Below the pieces are notes generated by a model, which ran no database searches, was not told the origin of the DNA, and saw nothing but the letters and a program-made list of their open reading frames with translations. Shown here piece after piece: positions 30,712 to 40,823 of a DNA stretch of 64,000 nucleotides. Origin of the DNA: Incumbomyces delicatus (taxonomy: Eukaryota > Ascomycota > Eurotiomycetes > Chaetothyriales > Trichomeriaceae); the NCBI GenBank assembly GCA_017655985.1, contig JACJVS010000009.1:868001-932000 (forward strand), in the 5' to 3' direction. The position numbers were made by a program, and so were the translations under genes. Each line of letters opens with the position of its first letter. Within the stretch, counting starts at the first letter, position 1.

Positions 30712-32535
30712 ATGGCTCCCCATGCAGAAGCGCTGCCCACCTTTACTGTCCCAGTGGGCAAACCAGATTTCAATGTTCACGTCGAAGCTATAACAGACAC
30801 CACCGGTACTACAGTGCCGGATCCGGTCACCCAAGCCAAGCCAACCACAAGCCGCTTCAGTTATGGTGATGTCCTACCCCAGCGCACCGCCTCGGGAACG
30901 GCAGTCTCCAAGGGTGTGGCGTCATTCTCCTCGGCCGAAATGTTCCGCTCCCCCATGGCGAGGAGCAAACCGAAAGCCAGTAGGAGTTTTTATGATAGTC
31001 ATCTATCTGTTGAAGCCAAGGCACGGAAGTCGAGTTCGCTCAAAGCAGCAATGAAGTTCTTCCGGCCCGAGACTATCAGTCTCTGTGGCGGGTTGCCCAG
31101 CGCTGAGTATTTTCCATTTGAAGAACTGGCTTTTGACGTCCACGCTGCTCCTTCTTTCTCGCCGCAGCAAACAAGCAAGGGCAGTGCGCGCAAATACGAT
31201 GTTGCAGACGACAAATCTGCGTATGACCTCAGTATTGCCCTGAACTACGGCCAGAGCATGGGACCGCCACAGCTCATGCGCTATCTCACAGAACACACGG
31301 AGATTGTGCACGCGCCGCCATATTCGGACTGGGAAATCTGCCTCACGCAAGGTGCAACTAGCGCGTTGGAGATTTCACTGAGAATGTTCTGCGAACGAGG
31401 CGATGCCATTTTATTCGAGGAGTACAGTTTCAGTTCAGCTATCGAGAGCGTGCTGCCACTTGGCTTGAAGCCTGTGGGGATCAAGATGGACGCCAAGGGA
31501 ATGTGCGCCAAAGACTTGGAGTACGTGTTGAGCAATTGGGAATCTGGTGCATGCTTGGGACGACGAAAGTATGGGGGTGCGTCACGACCAAAGGTCATGT
31601 ACACAGTGCCAACAGGGCAGAATCCGACGGGGGCGACGCAGGACGAGCAACGAAGACGAAGCATTTTGGAAGTGTGCGAGAGGTATGACGTGTTCATCCT
31701 GGAAGATGAACCTTATTACTTTTTGCAAATGGATGAGTATGTGTCAAAGTCACGGGCAAGCGAGAATAGGCGTGAGGCAAAGTCGGCCGACTTGGGCTCA
31801 TTTCTCGCGGGATTGATTCCATCGTACCTTAGCCTGTCGAAGACGGGAAACGTGTTGCGTCTCGATTCGTTTTCGAAGATCCTCGCACCAGGGTCGCGAA
31901 CAGGATGGGTGACCGGGCCGGCTGACTTAATTGAGCGGTTTGTGAGAGCGTCAGAGGTGTCGGCGCAGAACCCCAGCGGATTCTCCATGATGGCACTGTA
32001 CAAATTACTCGAGGAAGAGTGGGGCCACGAAGGCTTTCTCCGCTGGCTGCAGCACCTTCGGGCCGAATACGGGAACCGCCGCGACGGGATCGTTTCCGCA
32101 TGCGAACAGCACCTGCCTTGCGGTGTTGTGAGATATGAGCCGCCTCAAGCAGGAATGTTCCACTGGCTACTGCTGGACGGATCGAAGCATGCGCAGTGGC
32201 AGAAGCGGTCGAGATATCTCGAGACCGAAAGCGAGAAGAGAGCGCTGCTGATTGAGCTTGAGGAGAAGATCTTCCTGGCTGCGGCGGCCAACAACGTTCT
32301 GGTTGCTCGGGGAAGCTGGTTCCGTGCGGAGAAAGACACGGCTTCGTCCACTGGGAAGGATGTCCTGAACGGATGTGCAAGTGGAAATGGACAGGCCGAG
32401 AATGAGGCAGCTTCAGATGAAGACTTTGATACCACAGTGTACTTCCGCATGACCTTTGCGGCGGCGGCGCAGGAACAGATTGCCGAGGCTGTCAGAAGAT
32501 TTGGGGACACGTTGAGGGATGAATTTGGAACTTGA
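30712..32535 (+). CDS. ARO8: Aromatic aminotransferase, Aro8-like (class I/II PLP enzyme)
   Basis: A single exon of 607 residues matches the fungal Aro8 group, PLP enzymes that interconvert aromatic amino acids and their 2-oxo acids in the cytosol. The core starts with ISLCGGLPSAEYFPFEEL. Also seen are GATSALEISLRMFCERGD, PTGQNPTG (about 300-307), ILEDEPYYFLQ with the cofactor-contacting Asp and Tyr, and the Schiff-base Lys at about 389 in LDSFSKILAPGSRTGW. The N-terminus (about 115 residues before the fold) is longer than in many relatives. An insert near 565-590 (SGNGQAENEAASDED) is acidic. I chose ATG 30712 (context GCCATGGC) as the first Met before family-like sequence. The exact substrate, including 2-aminoadipate or kynurenine, cannot be told. 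Confidence 0.88.
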   Translation: MAPHAEALPTFTVPVGKPDFNVHVEAITDTTGTTVPDPVTQAKPTTSRFSYGDVLPQRTASGTAVSKGVASFSSAEMFRSPMARSKPKASRSFYDSHLSVEAKARKSSSLKAAMKFFRPETISLCGGLPSAEYFPFEELAFDVHAAPSFSPQQTSKGSARKYDVADDKSAYDLSIALNYGQSMGPPQLMRYLTEHTEIVHAPPYSDWEICLTQGATSALEISLRMFCERGDAILFEEYSFSSAIESVLPLGLKPVGIKMDAKGMCAKDLEYVLSNWESGACLGRRKYGGASRPKVMYTVPTGQNPTGATQDEQRRRSILEVCERYDVFILEDEPYYFLQMDEYVSKSRASENRREAKSADLGSFLAGLIPSYLSLSKTGNVLRLDSFSKILAPGSRTGWVTGPADLIERFVRASEVSAQNPSGFSMMALYKLLEEEWGHEGFLRWLQHLRAEYGNRRDGIVSACEQHLPCGVVRYEPPQAGMFHWLLLDGSKHAQWQKRSRYLETESEKRALLIELEEKIFLAAAANNVLVARGSWFRAEKDTASSTGKDVLNGCASGNGQAENEAASDEDFDTTVYFRMTFAAAAQEQIAEAVRRFGDTLRDEFGT

Positions 32536-33251
32536 TGAATATTATCCTACTCGATGACGAGGTTCTCCCGACGTCAGTGCGTGCGTATGCGCACCTGCGG
32601 AGGCGATTATGGAAAAGGAACCTTCTATGCCTCTTGGTTTCGGCGTATGGCAGTAGAAGACGAGCATGATCAATTCGATCTTTTCCAGTAGATAGTAGAT
32701 AGTCGCATTCTAGAATATATATTGATCCTCCATTCCCTGTAAGGAGCATACAGCGGGCGGCTAGCAAAGCCGATTCCCAGGTCCCTCGTGAACTTGGCGA
32801 GCTTGGCTGTGCTGTTCTGTACACGGTCATTTTGGGCGCGGCCGGGTCACGCAAGGGTCGTAGTTGACATGTCGACAGCACTAAGCTTGTCTATCCATTT
32901 GACACAGAAAAGGTACTTTTCAGAGGGTCTTGATTGATCCATTGCACGCGGTAATTGTACCACAATGTACAAAGCTCGGAGTAGTTTGGAGCCTGAGAGT
33001 GCCTGAACAACAAGGAAGCGCTGGAGGAGCCATCGGGAGTGAACTCAACCAATAAAACAGCCACATCTTCGGGGTGCGCCGGCTTCAATTTCAAGGCCAT
33101 GTGGGGACATTTTCATTCCCTTTAACCATCCGCCTATCGTGCCAGCGAGCCAAAGTGGAGCAATTCGACTGGCACGTTAGGCACTTGACCTCTGCTCGTC
33201 GACCACCCGTATCATCACTTCGCTTCCATTCACGTCCTGCCGCGGACGAAA
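32536..33251. other. Intergenic, nothing recognised
   Basis: This holds the 3' region of the aminotransferase and the promoter of the DUF1776 gene. Short frames have no motif. Confidence 0.4.
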
Positions 33252-34989
33252 ATGACCAGCGACGATCAGCAGTTTCTCGACTTGGTAAGTGAGATCGATC
33301 AGCACCGTCTCTTGCACAACCACCAACACCACGACAGCCACGACAGCCACTACCATCACCACCAACACTGACAACCCTTCTCCCCCACAGCTAGCAAGTA
33401 TCCCGCAGGACATGGCCTCATACGGCTCGAGGATCGCCGACTACATTGAGAAACACTCGAATACATTCGCAGCAGACATCAGAGAGGCCATCGACAAGGC
33501 GACCTGGCTGCCGGAATCTCTGAAACCGCCACGCAGCTCATCGTCCCACCACTTCTTCGTGCCTCCGCCGCCTCCGCCACAGAGTGTCTACGAGAAGACG
33601 GCCGGCTTCGTGTCGAGACACAGGACCACCATTGCGGTCGTGCTTGCCTTTGTCGGGACCACAGCCTACCTGATCCATCGACGTAAACGCGCGCATGCTC
33701 GCAAGAGGAGGGCGAAGAAACTGCCCAACGGCGCAAAGAAAGAGATAGTCGTGCTGGCATGCTCGACCTTCCACGACCCGCTCACGCGCTCCCTGGCCGT
33801 TGATCTCGAGCGTCGCGGCTACATCGTCTACGTCACCGTCTCCTCCACCGAGGAAGATTCGCTCGTCCAGCAAGAGGCCAAGCCGGACCTGCGTCCCCTG
33901 TGGATCGACATCACCTCAACCGTACCCAACCCGGCATACGACACTCACCCCGATCTCGATCCCATCCGTCAGCTCATCTCCAGACCCTCCCGATCCGTCT
34001 CTCCCACTTCGCCCCGGCTATCCGTTGGCAACAAGGCACATGAGCTCTCCCTGGCAGGAATCATTTTGTTCCCTGGCTGTTCCGGTTACCCAGTCGGTCC
34101 GCTGGCCCTGCTTCACCCTTCAGACGTCGTTGACAGCGTCAACACCCGCCTGCTGCAGCCTCTGTTGACCGTCCAACAGTTCCTGCCTCTTCTCGCCCGA
34201 CACAGCCTCGACCCCAAAGCCCCGACGAGCATCGTGATCGCGTACCCTTCCATTCCACCATCTCTGACCCCTCCTGCTGAAGTCCCTTCAGCCATCATCT
34301 CCTCCTCCCTCTCTGCTCTCGCCGCTTCCCTGCGTCGCGAAGTCCGAGTCAGCGCGGCAAACATCGTGGTGTCCGAGCTCAAACTCGGAAACTTCGACCT
34401 AGGCTCCACATACTCCCGCGCCGTGAACCGCGATATCTACCCGGGTCCAGCCCACGAACACTCCAAAGCCCTGACCCATTGGCATTCTTCACAGCGCGCA
34501 GCTGCACAACGCTCTCGCTTCGGCCAGTCCTCCCTCATCAGAGGCAGCTCGGCCCGCGAATTCCACAATGCCGTGTTCGACGCTCTCGCACCACCACAGA
34601 CCTTCAAGGCATTCAACCGATTTGAATGGTACTTCCCCAAACGAGGCGCTGTCGTCTTCGTAGGGAGCGGCGCCAGAGTCTACGAGCTGTGTGGCAAGTT
34701 TCTCCCCTCCGGCCTCGTGAGCCTGATGATGGGATACAGGAGACGGAAAGATCAATGCCTCATGCCTGGCTGTATACGGGAGAAGGTCGAGGGAGACGAA
34801 TTTGAGGACATGCATGCCATCGGGCCTGCGCGAACGCTCGATGTCGAGACTGGCCTCCCCAGGAGAGATGACGAACCTGCTGGCAACGCAAAGGAAGCCG
34901 GCTTGAACGATGAGCACGTGTGGGATGGTGGCAGCCAGGGCCAGAATCAGGCCACCCCCAGTGAGAGTACCATGTGGGAGAAGGTCTGA
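33252..34989 (+). CDS. DUF1776 family protein, membrane-anchored, SDR-like
   Basis: Two exons (33252-33284 and 33391-34989) give 543 residues. The intron has a GTAAGT donor and a CCCCCACAG acceptor. Joined, the start reads MTSDDQQFLDLLASIPQDM and continues GSRIADYIEKHSNTF. A transmembrane helix near residues 115-135 (TIAVVLAFVGTTAYLI) is followed by the basic stretch HRRKRAHARKRRAKK. The next part has a short-chain-dehydrogenase-like beginning (IVVLACSTFHDPLTRSLAVDLERRG) but no TGxxxGxG loop or YxxxK pair that I can see, so activity is doubtful. DUF1776 is a fungal family of unknown function. The C-terminal 80 residues are polar. Base composition is C-rich, higher than in neighbouring genes. 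Confidence 0.85.
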
Positions 34990-35314
34990 ATTTCTTCCAC
35001 GTCTTTCCATCGTGGCCTGTATCAAGTCACCAACATCTCAACGCAATGTGTAGCGTAGGTTGAGCCGCTCTTCTCAATTTCATCACCTATCATCTTACCT
35101 TTTTGTCTCCTCACATGCACACCAGCGAGAACATCTACACAAGAGTTTTCAGCATCTATCTTTGCATGTTGATTCATGATAGACGAGCCATCAATCTGAG
35201 CGAAAGACGGTCACTGTCTCTTCAATTATCTTACTATTGTCACTGGTTCACTCTGAAAAAGTCAAGGCCATCCATCCATCCATCCATCCATCCATCTTAG
35301 TGATATCATACCAA
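34990..35314. other. Convergent intergenic region with a CATC microsatellite
   Basis: This holds the 3' regions of the converging DUF1776 and permease genes. No gene is seen. Confidence 0.5.
35269..35296 (+). repeat. Tetranucleotide microsatellite (CATC)7
   Basis: Seven perfect tandem copies of CATC lie about 20 bp from the stop codon of the NCS1 permease gene. Confidence 0.9.
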
Positions 35315-37111
35315 TCATATCGTGTGTGTCGTCTGCATCACGACTTCGTCGTCCTTCCCCGTCCTGGCAAACTCGTGATCCAACATCTTGGAGAGCTCAT
35401 CCCATTTATCGCGATAGAACGAGACTGTCTCGCGCCTCGTCATGGCACTCTGAACAAATGCATCTACTCTGCGAGCGGGAAATACCCGATGCAGAGCTGC
35501 AAAGACCACACTAGCAATCAAGAATCCAGTCATGTAATTGATGTAGTAGAGTCGCGTCCAGCCGCGAGAGACAGTGACGGACGGGTTGACGGCAGAGATG
35601 AAGCCTGGCATCGAGGGAGCAACGCCGCAGATCCAAGCGACTGGGGCGCGCCAGTTGGTGCCCTTAGTATACCAGTAGATACCCTCCGATGAACCGACAA
35701 ACACGTCGTCGACGTTGAGCTTTTGGCGGTTGGTAATGAAATACGACGTGATCATCAAGCCGATCCTGAAGTGTCACCTGGTTAGTAAATGAGAAAACCG
35801 AAATGGGACAGGACGAGGGGAGCCTGTTGCCTTACATTGGGCCAAGGAAGACGCTGTACGAGGACATGACTGCGAGAAACACCGATGCGCTGCTGAGTAG
35901 CTGCCATGGATTGACGGCCATGGACAAGATGGCCGTCACGTACGCGCCGCGACGAATGTTGATGAATTTTGGAAATGTGGCCGCCAGGTCGAAGCCGCCT
36001 GAAAGTGCATTGCCAGGGATGTTGATTCCCCACTGGCTGACGATCAGTGCAGCACTGGCGAAGAACGCGGCTGCTCGAGACCGGGCGCCCCCCGTCTGAA
36101 TGATCGCTGAAATCAGATCTGGCAGGTTCCACAAAGCTTCTCCGTACCGCTGTTGAGTGGCTGCCGTGACCAGAATGCCGACGGCTGCCGAGAAGATCGT
36201 GTAGGGTGCAGCGCTGGCAATCTGTCCCCAGATGGCGTACTGTGGCCGTTTTGCGAAGCGGGCATAGTCATTCTGGTTGAGAATGCCAGCGGAAATTGCC
36301 CCGATCGTGCTGATGATGCCGTACACGACGACCCAGCCAATGGAGTCTTCTTGTGTGTCCGGTTTGGCGTTCTTGATCGTGCTCCCAAAACCCGTTGGTC
36401 CCATGGTTGCAAGAGCCCAGACCAAGAGCACGACTTCGAAAATCAGCACGATAATGACCGACACGTAGAGAAACTTGGTAAGTTTGTGCGGTCGTATCCA
36501 GATGAGCGGCAAAGAGATCACCATGAATATGATGTAGGTCACGAACTGGGCAGTCGTCATTCCGGTCGACTCCGGCATGTGGTTGGGAATTCGTCTTTCG
36601 AGGCTCGGCCAAATAGACTGCAGCATCACGTAGACACACTCACCACCGATCCAGGCCTGAACGGCATACCACACAAGCGACAGTAATATGCGGTTGAGGA
36701 TCACAAACTGCGACCCGTACATTCCCCATACGTAGCGATTGGCAACAGGAAACCCGAGATGGTAGAATGCTCCCGTCATGGAGTTGAGTACGATGAACAC
36801 TGTGGTACAGATGGCACCGACGACAATCGATATGAGTGCTTGCCACCATGTCAAGCCCAGCGCAATGAGCGATGAGCCCATCAAGTATGTGCTTACAAGT
36901 CAGTAAGGCCCTGCCAATACGGACGGATTCGGTAACTTGCTCACCTGATGTTGAGCACGGTCATGACCCAAAGGTTGTGAAATGTCCAGAATGTCCATGT
37001 CCTTCGACCTTCCTCAATGGGTTTTATGTCATTATTGATCCATGTGTTCGCTTTAGTGCCACCTTCATCGGGCACCTCAAGTTTCTTGACAAAAGCTCTG
37101 AGACCCTTCAT
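35315..37111 (-). CDS. NCS1 nucleobase/allantoin/hydantoin-type permease
   Basis: Three exons (37111-36945, 36891-35836, 35765-35315) give 557 residues, the usual length for the NCS1 family of proton or sodium symporters for purines, pyrimidines, allantoin or hydantoins. The N-terminus carries a helix before WINNDIKPIEEGRRTW, then FHNLWVMTVLNISTYLMGSSLIALGLTWWQAL, the family hallmark of TM1, restored by the first splice. About twelve hydrophobic segments follow. NDYARFAKRP in the middle and QWGINIPGNALSGGFDLA match the Fur-type (FUR4/DAL4-like) group. The second splice restores FLGPMIGLMITSYF. The tail is cytosolic. It is divergently transcribed from the hydantoinase gene with 400 bp between start codons, suggesting that both act on the same cyclic amide or ureide substrate. 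Confidence 0.9.
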
Positions 37112-37511
37112 TCTTTATCGCTGAGCTAGAAGCGGCAATGCAAGTCAAAAGAAAAGCAGATGCATATACCAGATGATTAAGTGTTCATCAAGATCAGACA
37201 TCGCCTGGTATCCACTCTTATCATCGCTTGATCGACCTTTGTATACCTCGTTGCTCGGAACTTGGCGGCACGGCACGATCGGCGAATAGCGGCGAGATCC
37301 GGTGGAAGTTTCGCACAATTCCGTTCGGCAGTTATCAAAAATACATGGGCGCAACCTGGCACCGCTTTCGATTCCATGGCCAATGGCGAATAGTAAGAAC
37401 ATCTTCAAAGGATAGAACGGAAGCTTCAACTTTCAGGGAGGGTCCTAGCTGCAAGAGGATTAAATAAGTGAAGACGAACCTGCTGGTCTGCCTTGGCCAC
37501 CTCGATTGAAG
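37112..37511. promoter_or_regulatory. Shared divergent promoter with CGG-N6-CCG and two GATA sites
   Basis: The 400 bp between the permease and hydantoinase start codons contain CGG-CGAGAT-CCG at 37290-37301. This is a binuclear-zinc-cluster palindrome with the N6 spacing used by UaY (purine use) and Ppr1 (pyrimidine genes). Two TTATCA words (TGATAA on the other strand; HGATAR) at 37218-37223 and 37332-37337 match the AreA/NIT2 nitrogen-regulator consensus. The sites are seen; the binding is inferred. Confidence 0.55.
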
Positions 37512-40500
37512 ATGTATCGCATTGGTTGCGATGTCGGCGGCACAAACACCGACGCAGCCATATTAGATGTTACTCGTCTCGGGGAGCCATCGAAAGGAGT
37601 GCTTGCAACCTTTAAGACTCCCACGACAAGCCATGTGACAGATGGTATCAGCAAAGCTATCGGAGAAGTACTGCTGAGATCACATGTCGACCGCAATAAA
37701 GTGCTCAATGTTGCGATAGGAACAACCCATTTCGTCAATGCAGTCGTCGAGAACGATGCGAGGAGACTTGAAAGGGTAGCCTGCATTCGACTCTGTGGCC
37801 CCTATACTCGAAGCGTATGCTGCAGCTGTAGTACAGTCAAAGTGCCCTGACTAATGTTGATAGATTCCGCCCTTTTCAGACTACCCTTATGCGCTTCGAG
37901 ACATCGTTGAAGGCCCTCATTTCTATCTTGACGGGGGCCTTGAGGTAGATGGTAGAGAAATCGGCACGATCAAGCCCCAACAGATTCTCGACACTACTAA
38001 AGAGATCGTGAGGGCCGGGATTCGGGCAGTAGCCATCGTTGGGGTGTTCTCTGCCTTAGATCATCAAGGTATACATGAAAACCGGTGCAAAGATATTATC
38101 CTCGAAGCGTATCCGCACTTGAGCGTTGTTACCTCTGGCTCGATTGGAGGACCGGGCTTGGTGGTCAGGGAGAATGCGACCATTCTGAATGCAGCAATCT
38201 TGTCCTTCGCGAAAACAACCATTCGCGGATTTCGGTCAGCTATGAAGGACCTGAGTTTGAACTGCCCTTTGTACCTGACGCAGAACGATGGAACTTTGAT
38301 CGAAGCATCTAGCGCAGCCCAACTCCCCATCAAGACCTTTGCCAGCGGTCCAACGAATAGCCTGATGGGTGCCGCATTTCTGCAAGGCCGCGCGTCGGTA
38401 ACTGAGCTCAAGGACAAACAAGTCATGGTAGTGGATATTGGAGGTACGACTACCGACATCTGCTCGTTATTGCCTTCAGGCTTTCCCCGCAAGGCACCCA
38501 ATTTCGTCGAGGTCGGCGGTGTTCGAACTGCATTTTCGATGCCGGAGGTCTACAGTATTGGGTTGGGAGGAGGCAGTCGTGTTCGTGTTGATGACCAAGG
38601 GCGGGTTACCGTAGGACCTGACTCCGTTGGACATCGGCTAAACCAAGAGGCCATCAATTTTGGCGGCACGACTCTTACTGCCAGTGATATAGTGGTGGCT
38701 GCAGGTTGTGCGCGCATAGGTGATGCTGAGAAGGTGCCAGACGTTCCGAAACATATAGTTACGGCAGCCATTGTGGAAATGCAGCGTCAATTGGAGAAGG
38801 CCATCGACAAAATGAGAGTATCTGCATCACCAGCGTTTGTTTTGCTGGTTGGCGGGGGTTCAGTGATCTTCCCAAAAGACATGAGCATGCCGTATATTGA
38901 GCCAATGCATCACGACTCAGCTAATGCTATCGGCGCTGCTATCGCTCAAATTGCTGGTGATGTTGATATCATCGAGGTCCTAATGGGTCGAGATGAGGAT
39001 GCTGTCATTGAAGCCGCTAAGCAGAAAGCTGTCTCAGTGGCCGTGGCGGGAGGGGCCAATGAGGAGGACATAACCATCGCAGAGCTAAGCAAAATCCCCT
39101 TGCAATATGTCAACAACAAAGCAACGAGGTTGCTTATCAAGGCCGTAGGGTCGTTAAAAGTGTCTCCGAACATGCAACAAGGATTCAGTCTGGAAGAACA
39201 GACAAATGATGAGGAGCAGGATGTCACAGATTTCAAGGCAAACAATTTTTCCAGCATCATCAACAAAAGACCAGGAAAATTGACCCGGCCCACAGCAACC
39301 GTTGACCTAGCCCGATATCGACCCGACGTTAGGGATGGTACATGGTACATTTCAGATGTAGACGTTGAGCTCTGTGCCGTTGGATGCGGCATTCTCGGAA
39401 CAGGAGGAGGTGGATCATCGTACAACATATCGCTATACGTGCTCAACATCATTCGGCAGCGAGGACATGGAGTGATCCGTGTAATTTCACCGGCGGTCCT
39501 GAAAGATGATGATATCTGCGTCTTCGGCTCAGGATATGGTGCGCCTAGTGTCAGCGATGAGCGAGTGCAATCGGGGGAAGAAATACCTACAACAATTGAA
39601 GAGCTGAACAATCTTCTCGGTTACCAGGACTTCCACGGTATCGTGGCGGATGAGATTGGTGGTGGAAATGGGATTGTGACCTTTCCGACAAGTGCTCGAT
39701 TCAACCGACCGGTGATTGACTGCGATTTGATGGGTCGGGCTTATCCAACTGTCGAACACTGCACGCCATATGTTTACGGACAACCTGTCATGCCTTGTGC
39801 AATCGCCGACGCAAGAGGTAATGTGGGTGTTGTCATTAAAGCTGAGAATAACGCGAAGTTAGAAGGGCTTCTTAGAACTTCCTGCGTTGAACTAGGCAAT
39901 GCCGTGGGGGTCACCGGAAGGCCTTTAAGCGGGCGGGTCATCAAAGAATTTGCCATCCCAAACACGCTTTCGCAGGCATGGTTTCTTGGGAGGGCTGTGC
40001 ATTTAGCAAGGCAAAACAAAATCGACTTCATCGAGGCCATTGGCGATGTTACACCAGTCAAGCTCTTGTACACGGGAAAAATTGTCGACGTCTCGCGCGA
40101 CGTCTCCAAGGGTTACACGGTCGGTCAGTGTGTGATAGCCCCACTCTCCGCTGAGGAAAGAGAAGAGCAAGCAGCCACAGGAACACAAACTGAAACTCGA
40201 AACCTTATCATAACCTTCCAGAATGAGTATCTCATAGCATACCACGAGTCGATTGATGATAGCCAGAAAGGCAAGGAGGTGCTCTGTTTGGTACCTGATC
40301 TAATATCCATTCTTGGGTCAAATGGCGAAGCTCTTGGAAGTCCAGACCTGAGATATGGCCTTCAGGTCAAAGTCATCGCCATGCCAGCGCATCCATTATG
40401 GACTGAAGACAAAGAGGCTCTGAGAGTTGGAGGGCCCGAGTTCTTCGGTCTTGGGGTCCCATGGAAGCAGATTGGGAAGTACAGACCGCCAAAAAGCGTG

Positions 40501-40554
40501 ATTGATATGTTTAATAGCAACGTTTGCGCAAAAACCCAGCGGAATGGAGACTAA
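37512..40554 (+). CDS. Hydantoinase/oxoprolinase subunit A fused to DUF917
   Basis: Two exons (37512-37814 and 37864-40554) give 997 residues. The N-terminal half is a hydantoinase A/oxoprolinase ATPase-like domain: first phosphate motif CDVGGTNTDAA at about 7-17, then IGTTHFVNAV, a second phosphate motif VVDIGGTTTDI, and SIGLGGGSRVRV with VGPDSVG. Such enzymes use ATP to open cyclic amides such as hydantoins or 5-oxoproline. The C-terminal half (from about 565) is DUF917: VGCGILGTGGGGSSY, VADEIGGGNGI and DLMGRAYPTVE. No separate hydantoinase B gene is visible, so DUF917 may replace it. The 49-nt intron splices RS to IPPFSDYPYALRD. ATG 37512 is the first usable Met. The pairing with the divergent NCS1 permease points to catabolism of an imported ring compound. 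Confidence 0.92.
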
Positions 40555-40823
40555 ATACATCAATCGTTCAATTGCGAGGTATTTGCGGCAAGGCTGTTTG
40601 CGGAGAAGCGTACGACACTCTGTGCGACCTGCACTGCATATAGATGTGTTGAGATGACCTTGGTAAACCCCTAGCACGGCTCCAAGCCAAACTTTGTACA
40701 GAGTGCTCGCAATGTTCGGTATGTAGTTAGGGTCAACAAGACTAATGTTTTTGTTTCCATTCGAATGTGAAAGGAGCGTTGCCAAACGGTTTTCGAGGCC
40801 GGTGTCCCCAGAAGTAAGGCTAG

